From Macrococcoides psychrotolerans (lineage in GTDB: Bacteria; Bacillota; Bacilli; Staphylococcales; Staphylococcaceae), in contig NZ_CP124591.1 of NCBI RefSeq assembly GCF_038095555.1, forward strand, positions 1,550,001-1,614,000: 64,000 nucleotides of DNA. The letters are read 5' to 3'. The position numbers and the translations under genes are program-made. The notes under the pieces were generated by a model. It was not told where the DNA came from and ran no database searches. It worked only from the letters and a program-made list of their open reading frames with translations. Positions 43,482 through 51,965 of the stretch are shown in pieces (within the stretch, counting starts at the first letter, position 1; each line of letters starts with the position of its first letter).

Positions 43482-44951
43482 TTATTTGTCTTTTTGATCA
43501 TAAAGAAGGTTCAGTTTATCAATTTTCTGATGTGTATAATCTTTATATGTCTTATTATAGCTCTTTGGATCTTTAGGGTTTAAATAGTTTTCAATCTTAC
43601 CAGTCTCAGGATGAATCAGCTTGCTAGATGCCCCGCACCCTAATCCTATGATTGTCTGTACTTCTTCCATAATCAAGATGTTATACAGTGACGCTTCTCC
43701 CGCTTTAGAATATCCGATGTTCTCAAGATTACCGAGAATATTCTTCTGACGGTATAAATAATAAGGAATATAGTCATGCTGTTCGGCGAAAGTTTTTGTC
43801 AAGTTCATCATATAGATAATTTCATCTCGTGCTGCAACCGGATACTTTGATTTATTACGTGTCATCTCGCTCGCTGTCTTAAAACTTAACGTATGCACTG
43901 TAAGCGATTCAGGGTTCAGCTTCTTCGTTTCATTCAGCGAATGGATTACTTCTTCACGCGTTTCATTCGGTAAGCCGATAATCAGATCCATATTGATGTT
44001 ATTCATATGGTATTCGCGAGATAACTTGAATTTATCGATTGTTTCCTGCACGCTATGATGGCGGCCGATTGCCTTTAAAGTTTCATCGGTAAAGCTTTGT
44101 GGATTTATACTGATGCGATCGATACCGAATGTATTAAGTACTTCTAATGTCGCTGCATCAATTGTATCCGGACGCCCTGCTTCAACAGTAAGCTCACGCA
44201 CATGTGTCATGTCAAAGTTTATATACACTGCTTCAAGCAACAACTTTAAATCCTGTGCACTGATAGAAGTGGGGGTACCTCCACCGAAATAGATAGACGT
44301 CACTTTAATATTACGTGCTTTAAGCCACTCGCCGATATGTTCAATTTCATATAATAATCCAACGAGGAACTCTGGCACGTCATTTTTATGGACTTGAATT
44401 GCATACGCCGGAAACGTACAATATGCACACTTCGTCGGACAGAATGGAATGCCGATATAGATGCTGACTTCCTGCTCTAGCTGATGTAAGTCTGGAATCG
44501 CATTGAGCTGCGTCTTCGTAATACGTTCCATCAGTTCAAGCTTATCATCTGCAATCAAATAGTCACGCTTTAATCTTTGTTTAATAGCATTGTCTGAGTG
44601 CCCTTGTTTTAAATATTTATGATATAGCTTAAGTGGTCTGATTCCTGTCAATGTACCCCAGCTCTGTGTTATACCGGTATGTGCCGTTAATATCTCAATC
44701 AACGTCTCACCGAGTGCCTGCTTCATTGCACGTTTGTCTGTCTGTTTGCGTTCGGCACGCTGTGTATAAGTATTGCCATCTATCGTCAACGTTGTTGTCA
44801 CGATGGTGCAGCGCTCCTGATTGATATTTATCGTAATGCAGTTATCCCCTTGACCTTCGAATAAATACGCATCCTCGAAATAGAGATTTAGTATATTGCG
44901 AATATAGAGCTGCAGCTGTTCAAACTGATCGTGTTCTAAATAAAATTTCAT
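43482..44951 (-). CDS. hemZ: Coproporphyrinogen III dehydrogenase-like radical SAM protein HemZ
   Basis: 489 residues. The radical SAM cluster motif CPTKCAYC lies at about 172-179 inside IGIPFCPTKCAYCTFPAY, followed by the SAM-binding SIYFGGGTPTSI. An N-terminal extension of about 160 residues distinguishes the HemZ type from HemW. B. subtilis HemZ functions in anaerobic haem synthesis; activity here is inferred. It is monocistronic between two terminators. Confidence 0.9.
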   Translation of the reverse strand: MKFYLEHDQFEQLQLYIRNILNLYFEDAYLFEGQGDNCITININQERCTIVTTTLTIDGNTYTQRAERKQTDKRAMKQALGETLIEILTAHTGITQSWGTLTGIRPLKLYHKYLKQGHSDNAIKQRLKRDYLIADDKLELMERITKTQLNAIPDLHQLEQEVSIYIGIPFCPTKCAYCTFPAYAIQVHKNDVPEFLVGLLYEIEHIGEWLKARNIKVTSIYFGGGTPTSISAQDLKLLLEAVYINFDMTHVRELTVEAGRPDTIDAATLEVLNTFGIDRISINPQSFTDETLKAIGRHHSVQETIDKFKLSREYHMNNINMDLIIGLPNETREEVIHSLNETKKLNPESLTVHTLSFKTASEMTRNKSKYPVAARDEIIYMMNLTKTFAEQHDYIPYYLYRQKNILGNLENIGYSKAGEASLYNILIMEEVQTIIGLGCGASSKLIHPETGKIENYLNPKDPKSYNKTYKDYTHQKIDKLNLLYDQKDK

Positions 44952-44974
44952 AATCTACCTCTCTTACATTATGC

Positions 44975-45010
44975 AAAAACCGAACAGTGCGAAATATCTG
45001 CACTGTTCGG
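44975..45010 (-). terminator. Terminator after the UPF0342 gene
   Basis: CCGAACAGTGC (44980-44990) pairs perfectly with GCACTGTTCGG (45000-45010); five T follow on the minus strand. Confidence 0.85.
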
Positions 45011-45041
45011 ATATATTAAATATTGTTATCCCTATAAAGAA

Positions 45042-45398
45042 TTAATCTTCAGCTTTAACACCATATAATTCTTCTAAAGGTTTCATGATGATACGGTTTA
45101 ATTCTTGAATAATAAAGCTCATACGTTGTTCAGCTTCCATTAATTTTGAGATATTTTCATCTTTTTCGATTAATTCAGCTGAAGCTTGTGCTTTATTTAA
45201 ATCTTCTTCAGTAATTTCTTGACCTGACATTTGTTTTTCTTGAAGTGTTAATTGAATTTCTCTGAATTCATCGAAGATTTTCTTTGATTCAGGGTTATTG
45301 TTAACTGCTTCATAATGATTCTTAATCGCATTATATTCATCACTCTGACGTAATGAACTTTCTAATTTATTCGCTTCATCATAAATATTAACAGACAT
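45042..45398 (-). CDS. UPF0342 family protein, YheA-like
   Basis: 118 residues from the ATG at 45398, chosen for its distance from AAAGGAG; an ATG two codons upstream is too close. All-helical, Glu/Gln/Lys rich, with the family segment SVNIYDEANKLESSLRQSDE and a C-terminal KPLEELYGV. Related to the YlbF/YmcA group, whose members affect RNA processing and competence in B. subtilis; the specific role of YheA is unknown. Adjacent to the YheB-type gene as in Bacillales. Confidence 0.88.
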   Translation of the reverse strand: MSVNIYDEANKLESSLRQSDEYNAIKNHYEAVNNNPESKKIFDEFREIQLTLQEKQMSGQEITEEDLNKAQASAELIEKDENISKLMEAEQRMSFIIQELNRIIMKPLEELYGVKAED

Positions 45399-45452
45399 AT
45401 TCATTCTCCTTTATGTTTAATGTTCCTAATCAATATACCACGAATACAGGCA

Positions 45453-46583
45453 TTATACAAAAATCGCGATTATCCCTTGCAAGATACCGATGATACCGCC
45501 TAAGATAAAGCCAAGCATTGTGATTAACTTCAATTCTTTATTCGAGATTTCAATAACGAGCTGTTCAAGGAATGAAAGTTCAAAATTATCAATCTGGTCC
45601 TTAATAATTTCAGCAATACGAATCTTCTCTAAGATGACTGCAACATTGTCAGCTGTCTTCGTCATTATATAATGGATTAAACGATCTCCACCTTCAGTTT
45701 CAATGTAATGAAACAACTTCGGTACAAGCGTATAAAGTGGTGTCTTCATATAATAATCTATATGCATTGCACGCACAATATTTGTATTTAACTCCCCTTT
45801 GAAATGAGCGATATCATGTGCAGCAACTAAAGTTTCTGGTGTCATCGCCATTATACGTGCGTACTCTTTTTTAAGCTCAGTTTCAATGATTGATTTGATT
45901 TTAGGCTCTTCACTTAAAGCATTCGCTTCTTTTATAACACGGTCTGCAATCATCTCCTGTGTCATAAACATTTGAATCATGCTGACAAATCTTCCTTTCT
46001 CCATAAAAAAGCGGTCGATCATCTGCATAATATCGTTGTAACCTGATTCGCTATTAACGTAAGCTCTAAGCTTTTCAATGATCATTGTAGGTGCTGCTTC
46101 AACCTTACTGTCTATCTTATCCTTTAAATCTTGTGGCAGTAATGCATCGATTGATTGGGACTGATATGTCTGAATCTTCTCTTCAAGCAGTTCATTCACC
46201 TTATCGTGAACTTTTTTCTCAGCAACATTTGTAATATCAATATTAAAGCGCTGCGCAAAGTCATCGATGCTGTACTGTCCTTCTTTTAAAGCCTGAACTT
46301 GTTTATTCAGCATACTTTTTAACAGCGCTTCAGTCTGCCTTGTCATTAATTTCTCTTTAAACACTTCAGGTGTGAGTAGATGATGTGTGACCATCTCTCC
46401 AATCTTCAGCGAGAGTTCATTACGTCGTTTCGGTATCAATCCTGGTGTAAACGGGAGCTGTTTCCCAAACAGAAATTTCGGTTCAAACGGTCTGAACAAC
46501 ATCTTAATCGCAATAAAATTCGTAAATCCACCAATCAACGAGCCAATAAAGCCCATAAATAATATTATTCCTAATGCGTACAA
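45453..46583 (-). CDS. UPF0754 (DUF445) membrane protein, YheB-like
   Basis: 376 residues. Hydrophobic helices at both ends (about 4-25, FMGFIGSLIGGFTNFIAIKML; and about 352-375, MLGFILGGIIGILQGIIAIFV) flank a long helical middle. The FTPGLIPKRRNELSLKIG motif is the DUF445 signature. Function is unknown. It precedes the UPF0342 gene by 54 bases and is probably in the same transcript. Confidence 0.9.
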   Translation of the reverse strand: MYALGIILFMGFIGSLIGGFTNFIAIKMLFRPFEPKFLFGKQLPFTPGLIPKRRNELSLKIGEMVTHHLLTPEVFKEKLMTRQTEALLKSMLNKQVQALKEGQYSIDDFAQRFNIDITNVAEKKVHDKVNELLEEKIQTYQSQSIDALLPQDLKDKIDSKVEAAPTMIIEKLRAYVNSESGYNDIMQMIDRFFMEKGRFVSMIQMFMTQEMIADRVIKEANALSEEPKIKSIIETELKKEYARIMAMTPETLVAAHDIAHFKGELNTNIVRAMHIDYYMKTPLYTLVPKLFHYIETEGGDRLIHYIMTKTADNVAVILEKIRIAEIIKDQIDNFELSFLEQLVIEISNKELKLITMLGFILGGIIGILQGIIAIFV

Positions 46584-46668
46584 TTCATCACCTTTTTCTA
46601 TAATGTTTCATTACAATAGTTTATACCACTCTGTTCCAAAAACAAACCGAGAGACATCGTTCTAATAA

Positions 46669-46706
46669 AATAGCGAGACAAGGGTCATTAAGCCACCTTG
46701 TCTCGC
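46669..46706 (-). terminator. Terminator after the XRE regulator
   Basis: GCGAGACAAGG (46673-46683) pairs with CCTTGTCTCGC (46696-46706); the minus strand continues TATTTTATT. Confidence 0.75.
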
Positions 46707-46717
46707 CTATAAATTAA

Positions 46718-47182
46718 TTATACAGTGATCAGCTGTTCATTTCTCTTCTTATTATAGAACATCTCTGCTTCACGCGCTTTATTAGAACCATATAACGGTT
46801 GCATAGAACCATCTAATACACGATAAAGGTTCGAAATTTTATTCTGCTGAAGAATGATATCACGATCTGCTTCAATCGTTGACCACCATAATTCATTTTT
46901 ATTATCTTGGTCAGGGTATGCACACGCACCTCTTGAGATTACTTGAATGACTTCTAAAGGATCTCCACCTAAAGTATTCTGCAGCACTTCAGAATCTCTG
47001 AATAATGCACATAGTGACACGCAAGTTGTCCAGTTTGGAAGTACACGCTCTTTTTCAATCTGAACTAATGTTTTCTTAGATAGTCCGATAGTTTGTGCCA
47101 TTGTATCTTGAGTATATCCTGCTTCTATACGAACCATTTTAAACTTTGTTTGTAATAAATCTGTGAATTGTTGCTTATCCAT
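46718..47182 (-). CDS. XRE-family transcriptional regulator
   Basis: 154 residues. An N-terminal helix-turn-helix is clear (about 11-60: MVRIEAGYTQDTMAQTIGLS and KKTLVQIEKERVLPNWTTC). The C-terminal part contains a Trp pair (ELWWSTIEADRDIILQQNKI) and a conserved-looking Tyr/Arg segment (YRVLDGSMQPLYGS) that may bind a ligand. The regulated gene is not evident; the upstream symporter gene lies on the same strand. No frameshift. Confidence 0.85.
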   Translation of the reverse strand: MDKQQFTDLLQTKFKMVRIEAGYTQDTMAQTIGLSKKTLVQIEKERVLPNWTTCVSLCALFRDSEVLQNTLGGDPLEVIQVISRGACAYPDQDNKNELWWSTIEADRDIILQQNKISNLYRVLDGSMQPLYGSNKAREAEMFYNKKRNEQLITV

Positions 47183-47296
47183 GCTTCTACGACCTTTCTT
47201 GTATATATTATTATTTTTAGATTGTTCATTTAATAAAATAGAAATAATACACTATTCATTTAAGGGACTTTACCATCTTAATATAATTTACAAAAA

Positions 47297-47331
47297 ATTA
47301 AAAGAGGAAAACCTCATGATTTTCCTCTTTT
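47297..47331 (-). terminator. Terminator after the symporter gene
   Basis: AAAAGAGGAAAA (47300-47311) pairs with TTTTCCTCTTTT (47320-47331); AATTTTTTG follows on the minus strand. Confidence 0.82.
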
Positions 47332-47358
47332 CTTATAAATTTTATTTCTTAGACAAAT

Positions 47359-48654
47359 TTATGCAACATTTTTAGCAAGTTTTTGCTTTTCTCTCTCATT
47401 AATCACGACCGCACAAGCAGCATCTCCAGAGATATTTATAGCGGTACGTGTCATATCAAGTAATCGGTCGATACCTAGAATAATACCGATTGCTGCTGGA
47501 TTAAGCCCGACTGAAGTCAGGACCATCGCAAGCATTACAAGTCCCACACCCGGTACACCGGCTGTACCGATAGAGGCAATTACAGCGATTGCGACAACCA
47601 TGACCATCTGCATAATAGTTAAATCTACACCAGATATTTGAGCGATAAAGATGGTTGCAACCCCTTGCATAATGGCTGTACCGTCCATATTAATCGTGGC
47701 GCCAAGTGGTTGAACGAAAGATGAGATTTCTTTACGTACACCTAAATTATCTTGAGCGCATTCTAACGAGATTGGCAATGTTGCATTGGAACTCGAAGAG
47801 CTAAATCCTACAGTCATTGCAGGTGCGAAACCTTTAAAGAACCATATCGGACTACGTTTCGCTAAAAACTTAATAGCCCCACCATATACTAAAATCATAT
47901 GTAGGAAAAGCGCTAGTAATACGACAAAGAAATACATTCCAAGCTGTTTAATCGCACCAAACCCGGCACTAGTAAATGCTGTTGCAACTAAACCAAATGT
48001 ACCAATTGGCGCAAAGTATTGCATGATTGCTGTAACGATAAACATCAATATATCGTTCGTCTGTTCAAAGAGCAGCTTTACTCCGCTTACTTTCTCCCTC
48101 AGTGCAATCATGCCGATACCGATAAAAATGGCGAAAGTAATTACTTGCAGCATGTTTGTTTCACTCATCGCAAGTACTGGATTTTTTGGAATCAAGTTAA
48201 TCAAAGTCTGATCGAAAGTCTGATTCACAGAGGTTCCTTCCGCTTTTGCTGCTTCTTCTTTTTGTTTTTGTTCTAAAGCATATTTCTTCACGTCGTCACT
48301 ATTCATTAAATCTGCCTTGCCTGCACCAGGTTTAAACACAAGGGCTAAACACATCGCAAGTGTAATTGCGAGTGCCGTCGTTACTATAAAGAATCCAAGT
48401 GTCTTTAGACCAATCGACCCAAGATGCTTCGGATCCCCCACGCCTACGACACCAAGTACAATTGATACAAATACAACTGGTACTACAAGCATAAAGATTA
48501 GATTCAGGAAGATTTGTCCGATAACATTAAATACGTATTGATTAAACCATTTCACCCATGATGCATCCTGATATAAATTAAAGATAGAACCTACAATAAT
48601 ACCGACCACCAATGCAATGATGATTTTAAGCGTCATATTTCCTTTAATTTTCAT
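47359..48654 (-). CDS. Dicarboxylate/amino-acid:cation symporter (DAACS family, GltT-like)
   Basis: 431 residues with eight membrane helices and two re-entrant loops typical of glutamate transporter homologues. The serine-rich motif GFSSSSSNATLPI and the later NMDGTAIMQGVATIFIAQ and GIDRLLDMTRTAINISGDA blocks hold the substrate and Na+/H+ sites. These proteins import glutamate, aspartate or C4-dicarboxylates; substrate cannot be fixed by eye. A CodY-like composite operator matching the pxp operon's lies 84-113 bases upstream, suggesting co-regulation with 5-oxoproline use. Confidence 0.93.
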   Translation of the reverse strand: MKIKGNMTLKIIIALVVGIIVGSIFNLYQDASWVKWFNQYVFNVIGQIFLNLIFMLVVPVVFVSIVLGVVGVGDPKHLGSIGLKTLGFFIVTTALAITLAMCLALVFKPGAGKADLMNSDDVKKYALEQKQKEEAAKAEGTSVNQTFDQTLINLIPKNPVLAMSETNMLQVITFAIFIGIGMIALREKVSGVKLLFEQTNDILMFIVTAIMQYFAPIGTFGLVATAFTSAGFGAIKQLGMYFFVVLLALFLHMILVYGGAIKFLAKRSPIWFFKGFAPAMTVGFSSSSSNATLPISLECAQDNLGVRKEISSFVQPLGATINMDGTAIMQGVATIFIAQISGVDLTIMQMVMVVAIAVIASIGTAGVPGVGLVMLAMVLTSVGLNPAAIGIILGIDRLLDMTRTAINISGDAACAVVINEREKQKLAKNVA

Positions 48655-48737
48655 AACCCACCTCTTTAACTGAATTTTCTAATAAATATATCTATAATTA
48701 TAAATAAAGATTCACTATAAGTAAATAAGGTTCCCCT

Positions 48738-48767
48738 AATTTTCTAAAAAGTAGAAATACGTTTCTA
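48738..48767 (-). promoter_or_regulatory. CodY-like box plus inverted repeat upstream of the symporter gene
   Basis: 48738-48752 (AATTTTCTAAAAAGT) matches 13 of 15 CodY consensus positions and leads into TAGAAA-TACG-TTTCTA (extended palindrome AGTAGAAA/TTTCTACT, 48750-48769). The layout and spacing equal those at 3755-3784. A further weaker box (AATTTTCTAATAAAT) stands at 48673-48687, close to the start codon. Also within reach of the divergent CDF gene. Confidence 0.55.
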
Positions 48768-48831
48768 CTGCTATACATTCATCGACATTTGATTAATAAT
48801 GGAGATAATAATTATTTAAAGGATGAACAAG

Positions 48832-49704
48832 ATGCAGGTTAAAGACCAGTTACAGCAAGCTCAAAAAGGAGCTAAGGTGAGTATCATCATGTATGTACTG
48901 CTCACAACTTTCAAATTATTATTCGGTTACATTCACGGATCTCAGGCACTTGTCGCAGACGGTCTTAATAACGCCACCGATATTGTAAGCTCAGTAGCAC
49001 TGCTTATTGGGCTTGCGATCAGCATGAAACCTGCCGACAAAAACCACAACTACGGCCATTACCGTTCAGAATATATCGGTTCATTGATTGCATCATTTAT
49101 TATGTTTGCTGTGAGTGTTCAAGTTATATTGCAAGGAATTAAAAATTATATCCGTCAGGAATATTCAAGTCCTTCTATTGAGACTGCAGTTGTAGCAATA
49201 CTATCAGCATTTGCGATGCTCGCCGTATACATTTATAATCGCAATCTTGCGAAGAAACTGGATTCCAGTGCACTCAAAGCAGCAGCAGCAGATAATTTAT
49301 CAGATGCGCTCGTATCGCTTGGCGCATTTATAGGGATCATCGGTGTATTCTTCGGATTGACATTTCTAGATACCGTTGCTGCGATTGTCGTCGGCTTACT
49401 CATAATGAAGACCGCTATTGAGATATTCTTTGAAACAGCAATTACATTAACGGATGGATTCGATGCAGATACACTGGATCATATGAAACGTATCGTGTCG
49501 TCGGTAGAAAATGTAGAAAGCTGTGTTGATATCAAAGGAAGAAATCACGGAGTTATGACATTTGTAGATGTGACCGTTACTGTGAACCCTAGTTTCACTG
49601 TTGCTGAGAGCCACGATATAACAGAACACATTGAATATGCGATTAAAGAAGAATATGGCGCTGTTGAAACAATCGTTCACCTTGAACCCGGAATAGTTAA
49701 ATAA
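48832..49704 (+). CDS. Cation diffusion facilitator, probably manganese exporter (MntE-like)
   Basis: 290 residues from the ATG at 48832 (AAAGGA at about eight bases); an ATG three codons upstream is too close. Six membrane helices and a C-terminal cytoplasmic domain. The membrane metal site appears as N-x3-D in DGLNNATD and D-x3-D in AAADNLSDAL, i.e. the N-D-D-D set reported for manganese-type CDFs rather than the H-D-H-D of zinc exporters. HNYGHYRSE is the loop after helix 2. Manganese specificity is an inference. Confidence 0.9.
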   Translation: MQVKDQLQQAQKGAKVSIIMYVLLTTFKLLFGYIHGSQALVADGLNNATDIVSSVALLIGLAISMKPADKNHNYGHYRSEYIGSLIASFIMFAVSVQVILQGIKNYIRQEYSSPSIETAVVAILSAFAMLAVYIYNRNLAKKLDSSALKAAAADNLSDALVSLGAFIGIIGVFFGLTFLDTVAAIVVGLLIMKTAIEIFFETAITLTDGFDADTLDHMKRIVSSVENVESCVDIKGRNHGVMTFVDVTVTVNPSFTVAESHDITEHIEYAIKEEYGAVETIVHLEPGIVK

Positions 49705-49705
49705 A

Positions 49706-49740
49706 AAGTGGCACACCCTCATGTTAGGGTGTGCCACTTT
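49706..49740. terminator. Bidirectional terminator after the CDF gene
   Basis: AAAGTGGCACACCCT pairs perfectly with AGGGTGTGCCACTTT around a six-base loop, between converging genes. Confidence 0.92.
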
Positions 49741-49744
49741 CTCT

Positions 49745-50173
49745 TCATTCTTCATCTTTTACAATCATTTTAGCGATATCGGATTGTTCATTAAATCGAT
49801 TATCAAATTTAATCAGGATCCAGACAATCAGCACTGTTACCCCAATTCCTATAAATTTATACGGAAAAATTACATACATCAGACAATAATAAAATAATAA
49901 AAATATAAGCAGCATAAAAAAAGGTCTGGAGACTACGTAATATTTATCAAAATAATAGCCACGATAAAATTGACTCTGCCTTAAATCCATTCTTTCAATA
50001 TCGTGCTTAAGATTGTACATCGATATACATACTCTAATAACTGTAAATACAATCAGGAGTGTCATAAAATAAACGATACCTTTATGCTCTCCAAAAATAT
50101 ATTTAAACAGTTCAGTAATCGCAATTGTCGCAAATGCGATTATCCAACTATTATTCCACCATTTTTCAATCAT
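49745..50173 (-). CDS. Hypothetical membrane protein
   Basis: 142 residues. Four hydrophobic segments (about 10-26, 33-50, 85-102 and 107-122) are separated by a charged loop (NLKHDIERMDLRQSQFYRGYYFDKYY) rich in aromatic residues. GAGGTGAGA ribosome site. I recognise no family. It lies just downstream of airR on the same strand but 50 bases beyond, so membership of a larger transcript is uncertain. Confidence 0.7.
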   Translation of the reverse strand: MIEKWWNNSWIIAFATIAITELFKYIFGEHKGIVYFMTLLIVFTVIRVCISMYNLKHDIERMDLRQSQFYRGYYFDKYYVVSRPFFMLLIFLLFYYCLMYVIFPYKFIGIGVTVLIVWILIKFDNRFNEQSDIAKMIVKDEE

Positions 50174-50224
50174 CGTCTCACCTCATTTACCATATTATAA
50201 CAAAAACATGAGGTGTATGCTGCA

Positions 50225-50845
50225 TTAAATCAGCTTATATTTCACGCCGTACATCGATGCTTGTGTACGGTCCCCGACTTCTAGCTTCGCAAATATATGG
50301 CTAACATGAGTTTTCACCGTTTTTTCTGAGACAAAGAGTTGTTCAGCGATTTCTTTGTTGGTTAAGCCTTCGCTCATCGCCTTTAACACTTCAAGTTCTC
50401 TCTTTGATAATGGGTTTCTTAAATGTGCGAGATTCATGCCACTTTTTCTGACTTCCATAACATCCGGATGAAATATCTGCTCACCTGCTGCTATCTGTTT
50501 TATCGTATTGATCAGCGCTTTCGGTTCACTATCTTTCATTTCATAACCGTCTGCACCTGCATCCATCACGCCAAGGACATGTTCTTCATCGATAAAGCTG
50601 GATAGTACGAGCACCTTCACATCAGGGAATTTCGCTTTCACTTGGCGCGTCGCTTCAATGCCGTTAAGCTCAGGCATCACAAGGTCCATAATTATGAGAT
50701 TGGGTAATTGCATTTCATCTAGATGTTCAAGCAGCTCTCTGCCGTTATTGAAATCAGCAATTACATTAAAGCTTTCTTCAGTTGATAGTAGAAATTTCAT
50801 CCCTTGTCTTACGATATGGTGGTCATCCACGAGTATAATATCCAT
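50225..50845 (-). CDS. airR: Response regulator AirR-like (NarL/LuxR family)
   Basis: 206 residues from the ATG at 50845, which has AAAGGATG at a fitting distance; an ATG three codons upstream overlaps that site. Receiver domain with Asp pair DD at 7-8, phospho-acceptor Asp54 (IIMDLVMP) and Lys in YEMKDSEP; LuxR-type HTH with LSKREEL-like LSKRELEVLKAMSEGLTNKE and VKTHVSHIFAKL. It pairs with AirS, whose stop overlaps it. In staphylococci AirSR responds to oxygen/redox and controls respiration and cell-wall genes. Confidence 0.9.
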   Translation of the reverse strand: MDIILVDDHHIVRQGMKFLLSTEESFNVIADFNNGRELLEHLDEMQLPNLIIMDLVMPELNGIEATRQVKAKFPDVKVLVLSSFIDEEHVLGVMDAGADGYEMKDSEPKALINTIKQIAAGEQIFHPDVMEVRKSGMNLAHLRNPLSKRELEVLKAMSEGLTNKEIAEQLFVSEKTVKTHVSHIFAKLEVGDRTQASMYGVKYKLI

Positions 50846-50850
50846 GACTT

Positions 50851-51960
50851 TCATCCTTTCGGGTAGGTGAATTGTACCGTCGTTCCATGCATTAATGTAC
50901 TGTTTATTTCAAGTATACCACCAATCTCCTGTGCACGTTGCTGCATATTCCTCACCCCATGTGTCGGAAGCGTTGTCGTCAGTGCATTGTTATAACCTTT
51001 ACCGTTATCTTTAATCCTCAGAACAAAATGCTTATCATCCTGCTTCATTGATATCATTACTTCTTCTGTTTCTGCGTGCTTCTTCACGTTATTCAGCGCT
51101 TCTTGAACGATTCGAAATGCACTGTTTTCAATTTTATTCTCTAAATTGATGAACCCTTCCACTTCAATCGTTACATCGAGGCCGAGTATGTTGCCATAGT
51201 TCTGCACTGCTTCAACAAATCCATGCTCAAGCCCTAAAGGTTTCAACTGCCAGATTAATGCGCGCATCTCACTTACTGCATCCTGGCTTGTCTTCTCGAT
51301 AATCTGAAATGCTGTCTTTGCACGTTCATCATCAGTCATACTTTCAGCTGCATGTGCTGTAAGTTTCAGTGAAAAGAGCATTTGATTCACTGAGTCATGC
51401 AAGTCTCGTGCAAGTCGAGTTCTTTCTTCCTGTAGTGCATTCTCTCGTTCTCTTGCTGTAAGATAGATACGCTTAATCGCGCTACCGATTTGAAAAGCCA
51501 CGGATTCAAGCAATGCTAAGTCTTCATCTGAATATACTTTTGTAAAAGGCGTGGCAACGTTAAGCAATCCGAAACGTTCTTCTCCAGATTGTAAAGGAAC
51601 GGTCGCGTGGTGTGTAATATCATCTGTCATATCACTATATTTTTTATTTGCTTTTACAATTCGAGAACAAGTGATGATGTTCGAAGCTTTCGTTAATTTC
51701 TTCTGATGATAACGTGATACGCACCAGCATGGGCCTTCTGTCATATAGCGACATGACTCCATCTTCAGTGCTTGTGGGAGCTTATAATCAGATACGAGTG
51801 TATGTTTGCCATCATCATCGATGAAAAATATCCATCCAGTAGAAAAATTGGTCCCTTGAACAAGTCTGTTCAAGGCACCATTCATCATTGAATATATATC
51901 TGTCTCTTCATTTAAAAATTCTGCGATTTCTTTCAGTAAAGCTGTACTGTTCTGCATCAT
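50851..51960 (-). CDS. airS: Sensor histidine kinase AirS-like (GAF, iron-sulphur type)
   Basis: 369 residues. A soluble GAF domain carries four cysteines C70-x7-C78-x-C80-x17-C98 in CRYMTEGPCWC and IITCSRI, matching the set that binds a 2Fe-2S cluster in staphylococcal AirS. The HisKA_3 box RLARDLHDSVNQMLFSL places the phospho-His at 188, and the ATPase domain has IVQEALNNVKKHA and DNGKGY. There is no membrane segment, so it senses the cytoplasm. It lies 5 bases after the GNAT/nitrilase fusion gene and overlaps airR. Confidence 0.9.
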   Translation of the reverse strand: MMQNSTALLKEIAEFLNEETDIYSMMNGALNRLVQGTNFSTGWIFFIDDDGKHTLVSDYKLPQALKMESCRYMTEGPCWCVSRYHQKKLTKASNIITCSRIVKANKKYSDMTDDITHHATVPLQSGEERFGLLNVATPFTKVYSDEDLALLESVAFQIGSAIKRIYLTARERENALQEERTRLARDLHDSVNQMLFSLKLTAHAAESMTDDERAKTAFQIIEKTSQDAVSEMRALIWQLKPLGLEHGFVEAVQNYGNILGLDVTIEVEGFINLENKIENSAFRIVQEALNNVKKHAETEEVMISMKQDDKHFVLRIKDNGKGYNNALTTTLPTHGVRNMQQRAQEIGGILEINSTLMHGTTVQFTYPKG

Positions 51961-51965
51961 ATCAC

